Origin: Paenibacillus sp. E222
Lineage (GTDB): Bacteria; Bacillota; Bacilli; Paenibacillales; Paenibacillaceae
Length of the DNA stretch: 64,000 nt
Reading direction: 5' to 3'
Assembly: GCF_013401555.1 (NCBI RefSeq)
Contig: NZ_CP058552.1
Span: forward strand, 5,580,001 to 5,644,000
Below the pieces are notes generated by a model. It worked only from the letters and a program-made list of their open reading frames with translations. It did no database searches and was not told where the DNA came from. Shown here piece by piece: positions 1-9,532 of this stretch. The position numbers were made by a program, and so were the translations under genes. Positions within the stretch are counted from its first letter, which is position 1, and each line of letters opens with the position of its first letter.

Positions 1-20
1 ATGGGTCCTGCCTTCTCATG

Positions 21-55
21 ACTTAGGTTTTGCCTGCATAACCAGTAACAATCCC
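21..55 (-). promoter_or_regulatory. RAT antiterminator site leading to a gene beyond the left edge
   Basis: On the minus strand this is a classic ribonucleic antiterminator: GGGATTGTTACTG at the 5' side and GGCAAAACCTAAGT at the 3' side. It matches the sites bound by LicT/SacY-type proteins. It lies downstream of licT and reads out of the window, so the controlled gene (by family precedent a beta-glucoside PTS permease) is not visible. Confidence 0.85.
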
Positions 56-86
56 AGTTAAATCGTATTCAATTCCTGTTAATCTC

Positions 87-116
87 ATATTATTATGATT
101 TAACCAAATTTGTCAA
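87..116 (-). promoter_or_regulatory. Promoter for the off-window RAT-controlled gene
   Basis: Minus strand -35 TTGACA (111-116), 18-bp spacer, -10 TAATAT (87-92). It lies just after the licT stop codon, so the next gene has its own promoter and RAT. Confidence 0.65.
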
Positions 117-127
117 CATTTTAATTG

Positions 128-958
128 TTATCGATTAACGACCCGTTCAATGTGGACGGTCAGATACAATTTCTCTTCGTTGGTAAGCTGATGGTTGTAT
201 TCCTTGTTGACGAACATTTCGATTTTCTCCGTACATGCCGCCGCTTCCGGGTGCTTCTCTTTGATCATGTCGTAAAAGTGGTCATAATTATTGTCATAAT
301 GCGTGCCGCTTAATACCCTCTGGGAGAAGAACTTCAGATGCGTAATGAAGCGAAAATAGCTGAGAGACTCCTCATCGAATTCCATCTTGAAGTGATATTT
401 CGCTATATTAATAATCTGCTGAATAAACTTCGTGATGTTCATCGTTGTAATGACTTCTTCATTCATCTCCGCATTGACAATGTGCAGGGCAATATACGCA
501 GCTTCATCCGGTGGAAGCTCGATATGAAGTCTGGACTTGATCTGCTCCAGCGTTTTCAGACCCAGTCCGAACTCCGCCTTGTACAGCTGTTTGATTTCCC
601 ACATCAGTGCATTCTTGATTTCTACTCCTTCACGATATCGTTCAATCGCAAAGTTAATATGATCTGTTAGGGAAACGTAAATATTTTCATTCAGGTTACG
701 GCCCAGATTTTCTTTGGCGTAGGTAATAATTTCTTCCACAATTTCGATCAGTTCCATAGGCACTTCGCGCAGCAGCATTTTGAAATTGTCGGATGTCTGC
801 TTGTTTTTAAGCGCAAATACTTTCTGGATGCGGGTCTCGTCTACTTTATCCCCCGGCTTTTTCTTAAAGGCAATCCCACGCCCCATCACTACAAGCTCTG
901 CTCCATCCGCTTGATAGATGCTAATGACGTTATTGTTGATAACCTTTGCTATTTTCAC
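128..958 (-). CDS. licT: BglG/LicT-family transcription antiterminator
   Basis: RNA-binding antiterminator of about 276 residues that stabilises RAT hairpins and prevents termination in beta-glucoside genes. The N-terminal CAT RNA-binding domain (about 1-58, starting KIAKVINNNVIS) is followed by two PTS regulation domains whose conserved histidines are normally phosphorylated by HPr and the cognate EIIB. I chose the GTG at 958 because it follows GGGGGG at good spacing and because the family starts at this residue; the frame stays open upstream to 1054 but that part is leader. It lies downstream of a phospho-beta-glucosidase and upstream of another RAT-controlled gene. Its own leader carries an RAT, so it is probably autoregulated, and a cre overlaps its promoter. 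Confidence 0.95.
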   Translation of the reverse strand: MKIAKVINNNVISIYQADGAELVVMGRGIAFKKKPGDKVDETRIQKVFALKNKQTSDNFKMLLREVPMELIEIVEEIITYAKENLGRNLNENIYVSLTDHINFAIERYREGVEIKNALMWEIKQLYKAEFGLGLKTLEQIKSRLHIELPPDEAAYIALHIVNAEMNEEVITTMNITKFIQQIINIAKYHFKMEFDEESLSYFRFITHLKFFSQRVLSGTHYDNNYDHFYDMIKEKHPEAAACTEKIEMFVNKEYNHQLTNEEKLYLTVHIERVVNR

Positions 959-1016
959 TTCAATCCCCCCGTCACGATCCACTCTCTTGGCAGTCATATA
1001 TCGTCTTTTGGGCATA

Positions 1017-1110
1017 CAAAAAAAACCTGAAGCATCACAAAATAAACAAGACATGTCGGTCTGCTTTTTTTGGTGCTTAGGTTTTGCCTACTTCAAGTAG
1101 TAACAATCCC
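1017..1110 (-). promoter_or_regulatory. RAT and overlapping terminator in the licT leader
   Basis: Minus-strand RAT (1075-1110, GGGATTGTTACT ... GGCAAAACCTAAGC). Its 3' part (AAACCTAAGCA) can instead pair with TGCTTCAGGTTT, followed by a U-run at 1017-1021. RAT and terminator are therefore mutually exclusive, the usual LicT mechanism. Confidence 0.88.
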
Positions 1111-1130
1111 AAAACGATATAATTGCGTCA

Positions 1131-1167
1131 AGTATAGCGCGAAGAGACACATATGTCAACGCTTTCA
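1131..1167 (-). promoter_or_regulatory. licT promoter with overlapping cre site
   Basis: Minus strand -35 TTGACA (1154-1159), 17-bp spacer, -10 TATACT (1131-1136): a near-consensus sigma-A promoter. TGAAAGCGTTGACA (1154-1167) matches the cre consensus TGWAANCGNTNWCA at every position and covers the -35, which predicts CcpA repression on preferred sugars. Confidence 0.85.
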
Positions 1168-1179
1168 ACGAGGGAACAA

Positions 1180-1210
1180 TCGGAAGTTCCATGAAGCGTG
1201 GTCCTTCCGA
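1180..1210 (-). terminator. Weak terminator-like hairpin after the GH1 gene
   Basis: TCGGAAG ... CTTCCGA stem on the minus strand followed by TTGTTCCC. The U-tract is poor, so some read-through into licT is possible. Confidence 0.45.
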
Positions 1211-1244
1211 TATGATATGGAGAATATCCCTCCTCTTCCCCTGC

Positions 1245-2717
<1,473 letters not shown>

Positions 2718-2755
2718 TTATCCGCTCCAATCGCATGAAACATGAATAAGACAAA

Positions 2756-2985
2756 GTATTTAAGTTGAACTACACATTTACTTCATAAACGGAGAGGACA
2801 GATAAAATCTGGAGAAGCAACGCTAAAAGCGTTCTGAAAGAAAGCTGCTTCGGAAGCATACGCTTCGCCTTTATCCCTGGGTTTCCCTTTAAAAAGGGAA
2901 TCCAGAAATCTGGGGATAACAGCGATCGGAGGATTGTTCTGGCAGCGCAGTGTCCAATGTAAAATCGTTCTTTCAACTTAAATAC
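2756..2985. repeat. Intergenic inverted-repeat element, copy 1
   Basis: 230-bp element bounded by a perfect 14-bp inverted repeat (GTATTTAAGTTGAA at 2756-2769 and its complement at 2972-2985). The core contains a hairpin TTATCCC ... GGGGATAA with an inner CCCTTT/AAAGGG stem and the motif AACAGCGATCGG, shared with copies at 11035-11220 and 59542-59733. This copy carries about 30 bp extra near 2820-2850. It abuts the U-run of the terminator at 2986, so it sits inside the leader of the GH1 gene. I see no coding capacity. Confidence 0.8.
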
Positions 2986-3064
2986 AAAAAACCCGAACCA
3001 GCCCGAATACACGTTGCAGTGTATACAAGCCAGCTCAGGTTATGCCCATATCGGTAACATTCCC
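2986..3064 (-). promoter_or_regulatory. Divergent RAT-like antiterminator plus terminator for the GH1 gene
   Basis: Minus strand: GGGAATGTTACC ... GGGCATAACC (3064 down to about 3033) resembles an RAT with short deletions and can form the two-bulge RAT hairpin. From AACCTGAGC onward it can pair with GGTTCGGGTT (16 pairs counting G-U, extended by TATACAC/GTGTATT), followed by six U. This is a strong terminator that overlaps the RAT. Confidence 0.75.
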
Positions 3065-3072
3065 AGATCACA

Positions 3073-3120
3073 ATTATGCGGATTGGTTAAAACTTTAACA
3101 AGAATTAGGGGACCTGTCAA
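3073..3120 (-). promoter_or_regulatory. Promoter(s) of the GH1 transcript
   Basis: Two overlapping candidates on the minus strand: TTGTTA (3096-3101)-17-CATAAT (3073-3078), and TTGACA (3115-3120)-17-TAAAGT (3092-3097). Either would start transcription just before the RAT-like element. Confidence 0.55.
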
Positions 3121-3153
3121 CATCGTGCAGCCTGATTCTGCTGTCTAATTCAA

Positions 3154-3984
3154 TCACGATAACTGATAAAAGGTAGCACAGGTGCCGCCGAATATCATCT
3201 GCTTCTCTACCTCAGACATGCAAGAAGTATGCTTTGTGATAATCTCAAGCACTTGAGCATATGTACCAGCCACCGTACATACAGGCCAATCCGAGCCAAA
3301 CATCACCCGATCTGGACCAAAGGCTTCTAAGGCGATATTCAGATAAGGGGCAAAGTCCTCCTGTTTCCAGTTTGTCCAATCGGCTTCCGTTATCATTCCA
3401 GATAATTTGCAGTATACATTCGGTTGTTCTGACAAAGAGTATAGCGCTTCCTTCCAAGGGGAAACCGTTCCTGCCTTAATATCGGGCTTCGCCAAATGGT
3501 CAAGTACAAATCGCTGTTCAGGAAACATCTTAACCAGCTCTACAGCATAAGGGAGCTGCTCCTTGGACACGAGCAGATCGTAGGCCAGATTATATTGCTG
3601 TAGCAAAGCAATTCCGCGCTGAAAATCGTCACGCAATACAAACTGGACATCCGGTTCATCCTGTATTACATGACGCACCCCCTTCAGCCAAGGGCTTGAT
3701 GCATACTTCTCAAGTTGATGCTCAGCTTCTACAGAACACAGATCCACCCACCCCACAACACCCCTGATGAACTCATGCCGTTCTGCCAAGTCCAGAAGCC
3801 ATTCGGTTTCCTCCAACGATTGTCTAGCCTGTACCGCCATACAACCGGATACCCCTGCACGGGTTAACAGAGGCTCCAAATCTTCTGGAAGAAACGATCG
3901 TCGAATGACGCTCATGTGTTCCTCGATCCAACCATATTCACGAATATTATAATTCCAGAAATGTTGATGCGCATCCAGTCTCAT
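3154..3984 (-). CDS. Amidohydrolase-2 family metal-dependent hydrolase (fuconolactonase-like)
   Basis: 276-residue TIM-barrel hydrolase. The N-terminal DAHQHFW motif gives the metal-binding histidines of the amidohydrolase-related family that includes L-fucono- and L-rhamnono-lactonases and the 2-pyrone-4,6-dicarboxylate hydrolases. Further motifs are VLDHLAKP (about 170) and MFGSDWPVC (about 235) with the catalytic aspartate. A good Shine-Dalgarno (AGGAGGGG) precedes the ATG at 3984. It stands alone between the LicT region and the divergent endoglucanase, so the substrate is unclear; a sugar lactone is an inference from family and context. Confidence 0.85.
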   Translation of the reverse strand: MRLDAHQHFWNYNIREYGWIEEHMSVIRRSFLPEDLEPLLTRAGVSGCMAVQARQSLEETEWLLDLAERHEFIRGVVGWVDLCSVEAEHQLEKYASSPWLKGVRHVIQDEPDVQFVLRDDFQRGIALLQQYNLAYDLLVSKEQLPYAVELVKMFPEQRFVLDHLAKPDIKAGTVSPWKEALYSLSEQPNVYCKLSGMITEADWTNWKQEDFAPYLNIALEAFGPDRVMFGSDWPVCTVAGTYAQVLEIITKHTSCMSEVEKQMIFGGTCATFYQLS

Positions 3985-4296
3985 TTAATATCCCCTCCTG
4001 AGATTTATTTAACTTCAACCACGGATGTAATGCAACGCTATTTATTTGAATGAATTTAGAATAAAATAATCCATTAATCACTAATTATGACATGGATTTT
4101 GTGCTAATTACGGGGGTGTTTACTTTCGATGAATCGTGCTATATTTGCATTTCAGAAAACGTTTTCAATACTTAATTTGGTGGTGATTCCATTTAAATCA
4201 ATCCAGAATCCTGTTCTATGCCGAGCTTAAATCTTCATTTTTTTGTAAGCGCTCTATATTAGTTCAACAATAATCATTACAAAGGAGAATATGTTA
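3985..4296. promoter_or_regulatory. Divergent promoter region, amidohydrolase and endoglucanase
   Basis: AT-rich region of 312 bp. On the minus strand TTGCAT-17-TTAAAT is a plausible promoter for the amidohydrolase. On the plus strand TATATT near 4140 is a weak -10 for the endoglucanase, followed by the cre-like palindrome AGAAAACGTTTTCA (4154-4167, 13 of 14 consensus positions). A second partial site, TGTAAGCGCT, is at 4244-4253. Confidence 0.5.
4154..4167. promoter_or_regulatory. cre-like operator of the endoglucanase gene
   Basis: AGAAAACGTTTTCA agrees with TGWAANCGNTNWCA except at the first base. It lies about 130 bp upstream of the endoglucanase start, consistent with CcpA control of a secreted cellulase. 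Confidence 0.6.
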
Positions 4297-6021
4297 ATGA
4301 ACAAAAAACGCAGATCGTTCCTCTCGCTCACTATCGTAACGGCAATGATTCTATCCCTGTTGTCATCCGCCATCGCTTCTGCTGCTACAGATGAATCTAT
4401 TCAGGCAAGTGCGGCCGCTGCTCCAACGAATATTCAGTCCTATGTTAATGCGATGGAACCGGGCTGGAATCTGGGAAACTCGCTGGACGCCGTTGGTACA
4501 GATGAGACGGCCTGGGGTAACCCGCTGATCACTCAGCAGCTGATTCAAAATATTGCTAATCAAGGCTACAAGAGCATTCGTATTCCAGTGACCTGGCAAG
4601 CTCATATAGGAGGAGCACCCAACTATACAATTGATACCGCTTACATGAATCGTGTACAACAGGTTGTAAACTGGGCGCTTGATGCCAATCTGTATGTCAT
4701 GATCAATATCCATCACGATTCATGGCAGTGGATCAGCTATATGGAGAATGACCATGCCAATGTTCTTGCTCGTTACAACTCAGCCTGGACTCAAATTGCA
4801 AACAAATTCAAAAACTCATCCACGAAGCTGATGTTCGAAAGTGTAAATGAACCACGCTTCACGGAAGGTGGTACAACGAATACCGCTACTGCTTACGCTT
4901 TGCTGGATGAGTTAAATGTATCTTTTCATAACATCGTGAGAGCATCGGGGGGAAATAACGCAACACGTCCATTGGTCCTGCCAACGATGCATACCTCTTC
5001 CGCTCAACCAGATCTGGATGCATTATCCCAGACGATTGCGAAATTAAATGACCCTAACATTATCGCTACCGTTCACTACTATGGTTTCTGGCCATTCAGC
5101 GTGAATATCGCAGGGTACACCAAATATAATGCTGAAGTGCAGCAGGATATTATCGATACATTTGACCGAGTGTACAATGCATTCACAGCCAAAGGTATTC
5201 CGGTAATCGTCGGTGAGTATGGCTTGCTCGGCTTTGATCAGCACACAGGTGTCATTGAGCAAGGTGAGAAGTTAAAATTCTTTGAATTTATCGGCCAGTA
5301 CCTGCGTCAGAAACAGATGACCACCATGTTATGGGATAATGGACAGCATTTTGGCCGTACCAGCTTCACCTGGTCTGATCCGGATCTGTATAACACGATG
5401 AAAGCAAGCTGGACTGGTCGTTCCTCCACAGCTGAATCCGATCTGGTTTATCTGAAAAAAGGGGCTGCAATTCAGGATAAAACAGTAAAATTGAATCTCA
5501 ATGGCAATACATTTAGCTCTCTTGCTAATGGCAGCACAACTCTTGTTCAAGGTACAGATTATACGATCAGTGGTGATGTGCTCACATTGAAATCAAGCCT
5601 GTTAAGCAGACTGACCACGTCCGGCAATCTTGGGGTTAATGCCAAGCTGACCGTCAAATTCAACAAAGGCGCAAACTGGAACCTGAATATCATCAAGTAT
5701 GATACGCCTAAACTGAGCAATGTAACGGGCACAACGAGCTCGTTTGCGATTCCGACAACCTTTAATGGCAATCAGCTGGCCACCATGGAAGCCACTTATA
5801 CAAGTGGCGGAAACGCAGGTCCGCAAAACTGGACTTCGTTCAAAGAATTTTCCTACACTTTCAGTCCGAATTATAGCAGCAACGTGATTGAATTGAAACA
5901 AAACTTCTTCAACGAAACGAATAATGGCGAAGTTATTCTCAAGTTCCACTTCTGGAGCGGAGACGTCATTACGTACAAAATAACGAAGAATGGTTCCAGT
6001 GTAGTCGGAATCTCTTCCTAA
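4297..6021 (+). CDS. Secreted endo-beta-glucanase, GH5-CBM_X2-CBM46
   Basis: Secreted multidomain glycanase of about 574 residues. A lysine/arginine-rich signal peptide (KKRRSF, hydrophobic core, SAIASAA cleavage region) is followed by a GH5 catalytic domain (about 45-370) with GWNLGNSLDA, the acid/base in ESVNEPRF (E187 counted from the upstream ATG) and the nucleophile in IVGEYGLL (E309). An X2 Ig-like module (about 385-470) and a CBM46-like module (about 475-576) complete a layout known from tri-modular GH5 subfamily 4 endoglucanases; that makes beta-1,4-glucan or xyloglucan the likely substrate. Start: the ATG at 4297 is nine bases from AAAGGAG; the ATG at 4291 is too close. A strong terminator follows. 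A cre-like site lies upstream. Confidence 0.93.
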   Translation: MNKKRRSFLSLTIVTAMILSLLSSAIASAATDESIQASAAAAPTNIQSYVNAMEPGWNLGNSLDAVGTDETAWGNPLITQQLIQNIANQGYKSIRIPVTWQAHIGGAPNYTIDTAYMNRVQQVVNWALDANLYVMINIHHDSWQWISYMENDHANVLARYNSAWTQIANKFKNSSTKLMFESVNEPRFTEGGTTNTATAYALLDELNVSFHNIVRASGGNNATRPLVLPTMHTSSAQPDLDALSQTIAKLNDPNIIATVHYYGFWPFSVNIAGYTKYNAEVQQDIIDTFDRVYNAFTAKGIPVIVGEYGLLGFDQHTGVIEQGEKLKFFEFIGQYLRQKQMTTMLWDNGQHFGRTSFTWSDPDLYNTMKASWTGRSSTAESDLVYLKKGAAIQDKTVKLNLNGNTFSSLANGSTTLVQGTDYTISGDVLTLKSSLLSRLTTSGNLGVNAKLTVKFNKGANWNLNIIKYDTPKLSNVTGTTSSFAIPTTFNGNQLATMEATYTSGGNAGPQNWTSFKEFSYTFSPNYSSNVIELKQNFFNETNNGEVILKFHFWSGDVITYKITKNGSSVVGISS

Positions 6022-6077
6022 TAGGGTTTCACAATTCAATGTATAGCACATAGGAATCAGCACATAAAAATTCACGA

Positions 6078-6119
6078 AACGTTGTGTCCAGGGCAACAGG
6101 CTCCGGACACAACGTTTTT
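6078..6119 (+). terminator. Rho-independent terminator of the endoglucanase gene
   Basis: AACGTTGTGTCC ... GGACACAACGTT stem of 12 bp with a U-run. Confidence 0.9.
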
Positions 6120-6170
6120 CATTGATACTCGGTTCATCGGACTGGCGACAGGAACCCATAATCAGGTGAT

Positions 6171-6608
6171 TCACAATAAAAATGAGACATCTCCACTCCG
6201 GCTGTGAATGACATATGTCGCTCCCAGACCTTTATAAACCAGCCCAACAGGAGCTCTGTTGCTGGAAACAACGTAGAGTTGTTGCGGACACAAGCTGCGA
6301 CACAGCTCAATGTCCTGACAGCACTGCGGCAAGTTATTTTCAAATACAAAGGCGTGTTTCACTACAAATTCTGGCGAAAGCTGATTACGGAATGCCATTT
6401 CCTGAATGTAACGCACGGTGACTGCACCAAGCGACTGAAATTGTTCCCCCTCCTCTTCGCTGTGTACAAGCACGACAACCGCAAATCCCCTTTTCAATAA
6501 TACATCCACAAAATTCTTTCCCGCCTCACTGTGTCCTGTTGATACCACCATCATTGCTTCATCCATTGCCGCCAACCTCGCCTTCACATCAGATCCTGCA
6601 AATGCCAT
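6171..6608 (-). CDS. Small hypothetical protein with Rossmann-like N-terminus
   Basis: 145-residue protein I do not recognise. The segment MMVVSTGHSEAGKNFVDVLL followed by VVVLVHSEEEGEQF looks like a beta-alpha-beta nucleotide-fold start, although a full GxxGxxG dinucleotide motif is missing. The C-terminal half is cysteine-containing (QCCQDIELCRSLCPQQL). The start is uncertain: the ATG at 6608 has no clear ribosome site, while a GTG seven codons later follows AGGA at good spacing. It stands alone, convergent with the endoglucanase gene. It could be a real lineage-specific gene or a decaying one. Confidence 0.5.
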   Translation of the reverse strand: MAFAGSDVKARLAAMDEAMMVVSTGHSEAGKNFVDVLLKRGFAVVVLVHSEEEGEQFQSLGAVTVRYIQEMAFRNQLSPEFVVKHAFVFENNLPQCCQDIELCRSLCPQQLYVVSSNRAPVGLVYKGLGATYVIHSRSGDVSFLL

Positions 6609-6986
6609 CTGGAGTACGTTATGTGCGAATCATAGTCCTCTGTCTGCATCTCTGCAATTGAACTGCATGCGATTTCTGCACCGTTCTGATCGATTCCAGA
6701 CAATCCAGGTGAGCAATTCTTGCCTAATCTCCTCTTTTCGCAGTCATGCGGCATGTTGCTTGGTCTGTCATGAGCTGAAGAAAAAATCGAGATAATGGAG
6801 TCCAAAACGCAGATATATCTCTTGTTAATCGCTTACATGTGTGGATTTCAAATCAAACATCGGAAAATCAGGCTTATATCCATTCCGGTTGATTTTACTT
6901 AAACTGTGTTCAGTCGTAACATAATCCGCAGGATAACAAAAAAAATAGAAACAATAAGATGATTTTGCCTATGGAGGTTGGAGCGT
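6609..6986. other. Intergenic region without a recognised gene
   Basis: A 73-codon minus-strand frame (6584-6805) has no family resemblance or ribosome site and I do not call it. On the plus strand TTTACT (6894-6899)-17-TAACAT (6917-6922) is a reasonable promoter for the next gene. Confidence 0.5.
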
Positions 6987-7433
6987 GTGATTGCAAGTTG
7001 TGATGTGAAAATTCGACCGGAGATTCGTGTTGATGCCCGGATTAGTTCCATGGAGATTATTCGGTACGATATGCGAAAATTACCTTTCGTAGCGCAGGAA
7101 CGTTCATCCTGCTACTGCGGATTGTTCAAAATCTCATGCGGGAATGTTCATGGTTTTGCCGAATTTAAATTGCCTGTAGGTTCCCATCCGTCCGATCTGG
7201 TAAAATGGGCTTCGGTGTTCAGAGCTTTAAAAGGTATGGAGTTGTCACAGGTCATGCAATATATCCAGCAGCATCAAGAACTATGGGGAAATGAACGCAT
7301 GCTTTTCCTGCACGAAGCCGTCAGCAATTTGCTTTTCAACCTGGAGCAAGCCAGCACATCTGATGTGGTGTTAAGCCGGGACGAAATTCGTGCCTTTCTG
7401 ATGCAATACGCACTCACCTATTATTCTTTTTGA
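6987..7433 (+). CDS. Hypothetical protein, function unknown
   Basis: Soluble protein of about 148 residues; no family recognised. The sequence looks coding: charged and hydrophobic residues alternate normally, there is an SCYCG cysteine cluster near residue 45, and the C-terminal part is helical. I chose the GTG at 6987 because GGAGG at 6973-6977 is nine bases upstream; the TTG at 6978 is too close to it. It is monocistronic, with a promoter-like pair at 6894-6922 and a terminator immediately after. No signal peptide or membrane segment is visible. Confidence 0.7.
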   Translation: MIASCDVKIRPEIRVDARISSMEIIRYDMRKLPFVAQERSSCYCGLFKISCGNVHGFAEFKLPVGSHPSDLVKWASVFRALKGMELSQVMQYIQQHQELWGNERMLFLHEAVSNLLFNLEQASTSDVVLSRDEIRAFLMQYALTYYSF

Positions 7434-7464
7434 CACCTTCCGTGAATAGAAAAGATACATAAAA

Positions 7465-7509
7465 GTGCAAAGAAACCCTGGTGATATACACCGGGTTTCT
7501 TTGCATTTT
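7465..7509. terminator. Bidirectional terminator
   Basis: TGCAAAGAAACCC ... GGGTTTCTTTGCA stem flanked by T-rich DNA on both sides. It serves the plus-strand hypothetical gene and the converging sucrose operon. Confidence 0.9.
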
Positions 7510-7538
7510 CCAACCTGTCTTTTTCAAAGGTTTTACGC

Positions 7539-9506
7539 TTATTGCGGTTCAGTAAATTTCACAACGATTAGTGCTTCTCCATTAGCTTGAACAGGGCCTG
7601 TCATCGCTGGCATCACCTGCTCGATTCTATCATTCCCATTCGGGATGAGCACAGGTGTAATCAATGGCAACCCTGCGGCCTGGATCGCTTCCATGTCAAA
7701 TTCAATCAACAGTTGTCCTGCAGTTACGGTATCTCCGCTATTCACATATGCGGTAAAGCCTTCCCCCTTCAGTCCAACGGTATTAATTCCAATATGCACA
7801 AGCATCTGAACACCTGTTTCATGTTCCAGGATTACGGCATGTTTGCTCTTGTTCATCACATGAGCGATGACGCCGTCAAAAGGTGCAAATACTTTGCCCT
7901 CAGAAGGCTCAATAGCGATCCCTTCTCCCATATGCTTTTCCGAAAATGCAGGATCAGGAACCTGCTCCAAAGCAACCGCTGTGCCTGTGATGGGTGATGC
8001 AATCTCCAGCATAGCTACCCTCGCACGATAGTTAACAGCCTGGCTGGCAGATGAGTTTGACTTTTGCGACAGCACTTCCGTCTTGCTCTCTTCTCCTGCA
8101 TTGCTCGGAACTTCCTCCGCAACCGGCTGATCCTTATATCCGAAGAACCAGGTAAGTGCAAATGCAATTCCCATGGCTACCACGTTGGACAAAATGTACA
8201 AAGGCAATTGGCTGTTCAGATACAGCAGGGTGCCCGGAATAACCGTCACCGCCATACCTGTACCTTGCAAATGGAACAAGGACGCGATGAATCCACCGAC
8301 AGCGCCTCCGACAAGACCCATGATAAACGGTTTCATATACCGCAAGTTAACCCCGAAGATCGCAGGTTCAGTAATCCCTAGAAATGCAGAGAATGACGAA
8401 GGCAGTGCGAGTGCTTTCAGCTTTGTATTTTTGGTCTTCAACCCCACTGCCAGACAAGCTGCTCCTTGCGCAGCCATAGCACATGTAATAATCGCGTTAA
8501 ACGGATTAAAGCCCGTTTTCTCCAGTAATTGAATCTCCAGAAAGTTAAAGATGTGATGTACACCGGTAACAACAATAATTTGATGGAAGAAACCAATAAT
8601 AATGCCCGCAATACCGAATGGCAGTCCCAATACGGCTGTCGTCCCATGCAGCACCCACTCCTCAAGAGAATGGAATACCGGACCAATTGCGAAGAGCCCC
8701 AATGTAATCATGACCGTCAGCGTAATAAAAGGAGTCAGAATTAAGTCTAGAGCCTCGGGTACCCGTCTTCTCAGAACCTTCTCAAACTTCGCTCCGATCA
8801 ATCCGACGAAGAATGCAGGCAGCACCGAACCCTGATACCCGACCACCGGTATGAATCCGAACATATGCAGCGGTTGTGCTGATCCATCGGCCACAGCGTA
8901 TGCATTCGGCAGCGCCGGATTCACAAGCATTAGTCCCAAAACGATACCGAGAACTGGACTACCGCCAAACACGCGGAACGCAGACCAGGCTACGAGTGCA
9001 GGCAGGAATGCAAATGCCGTGTCCGTCAGGATTTGAGTAAATAACAGGAAATTGGGCGAAATGTCCTCCGGTGTTGCACCAAACAGCGATAGAATTTCAT
9101 TTTGAGTGAGCAGCCCGCGCAGACCCATGAATAGCCCCGTTGCTACAAGCACAGGGATGATCGGTACAAATACGTCACCGAACGTGCGAATGGCCCGTTG
9201 AAAAGCATTACCTTCCTTTTTGCCCTGACTCTTCACGTCTTCCTTGGAAGATCCTTCGATGCCCAGCTTCTCAACCTCTTCAAATATCCGGTTCACTGTT
9301 CCTGTTCCAAAAATGATCTGATACTGGCCCGAGTTGAAAAAGGCCCCTTTGACTTTGTCGATGTTCTCGACCTGCTTCTGATCGATCTTGTCCTTGTCAT
9401 TCACCATGATCCGAAGACGTGTTGCACAGTGTGCAAATGATGCGATATTTTCTTTGCCCCCGATGGCACGAATAACGTCCTGGGCAATCTGCTGATTATC
9501 CGACAT
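7539..9506 (-). CDS. scrA: Sucrose-type PTS transporter, EIIBCA
   Basis: 655-residue membrane permease that phosphorylates sugar during uptake. The EIIB domain (1-90) carries the phospho-cysteine in HCATRLRI (C27). The EIIC domain (about 110-460) has roughly ten hydrophobic segments and a TEPAIFGVNLRY signature. The EIIA domain (about 500-655) carries the phospho-histidine in HIGINTVGL (H571). All three domains are fused, so no separate EIIA is needed. It is last in the sucrose operon, 26 bp after the GH32 hydrolase gene. EIIBC alone could be sucrose or trehalose type; the adjacent sucrose-6-phosphate hydrolase and LacI repressor argue for sucrose. Confidence 0.92.
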   Translation of the reverse strand: MSDNQQIAQDVIRAIGGKENIASFAHCATRLRIMVNDKDKIDQKQVENIDKVKGAFFNSGQYQIIFGTGTVNRIFEEVEKLGIEGSSKEDVKSQGKKEGNAFQRAIRTFGDVFVPIIPVLVATGLFMGLRGLLTQNEILSLFGATPEDISPNFLLFTQILTDTAFAFLPALVAWSAFRVFGGSPVLGIVLGLMLVNPALPNAYAVADGSAQPLHMFGFIPVVGYQGSVLPAFFVGLIGAKFEKVLRRRVPEALDLILTPFITLTVMITLGLFAIGPVFHSLEEWVLHGTTAVLGLPFGIAGIIIGFFHQIIVVTGVHHIFNFLEIQLLEKTGFNPFNAIITCAMAAQGAACLAVGLKTKNTKLKALALPSSFSAFLGITEPAIFGVNLRYMKPFIMGLVGGAVGGFIASLFHLQGTGMAVTVIPGTLLYLNSQLPLYILSNVVAMGIAFALTWFFGYKDQPVAEEVPSNAGEESKTEVLSQKSNSSASQAVNYRARVAMLEIASPITGTAVALEQVPDPAFSEKHMGEGIAIEPSEGKVFAPFDGVIAHVMNKSKHAVILEHETGVQMLVHIGINTVGLKGEGFTAYVNSGDTVTAGQLLIEFDMEAIQAAGLPLITPVLIPNGNDRIEQVMPAMTGPVQANGEALIVVKFTEPQ

Positions 9507-9532
9507 GGTCCTTCATTCCTCTCACGTTATAT

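Noticed and set aside
2770..3012. 80-codon frame on the minus strand
   Set aside because: It lies across the repeat element and the antitermination hairpin; it has no ribosome site or family resemblance.
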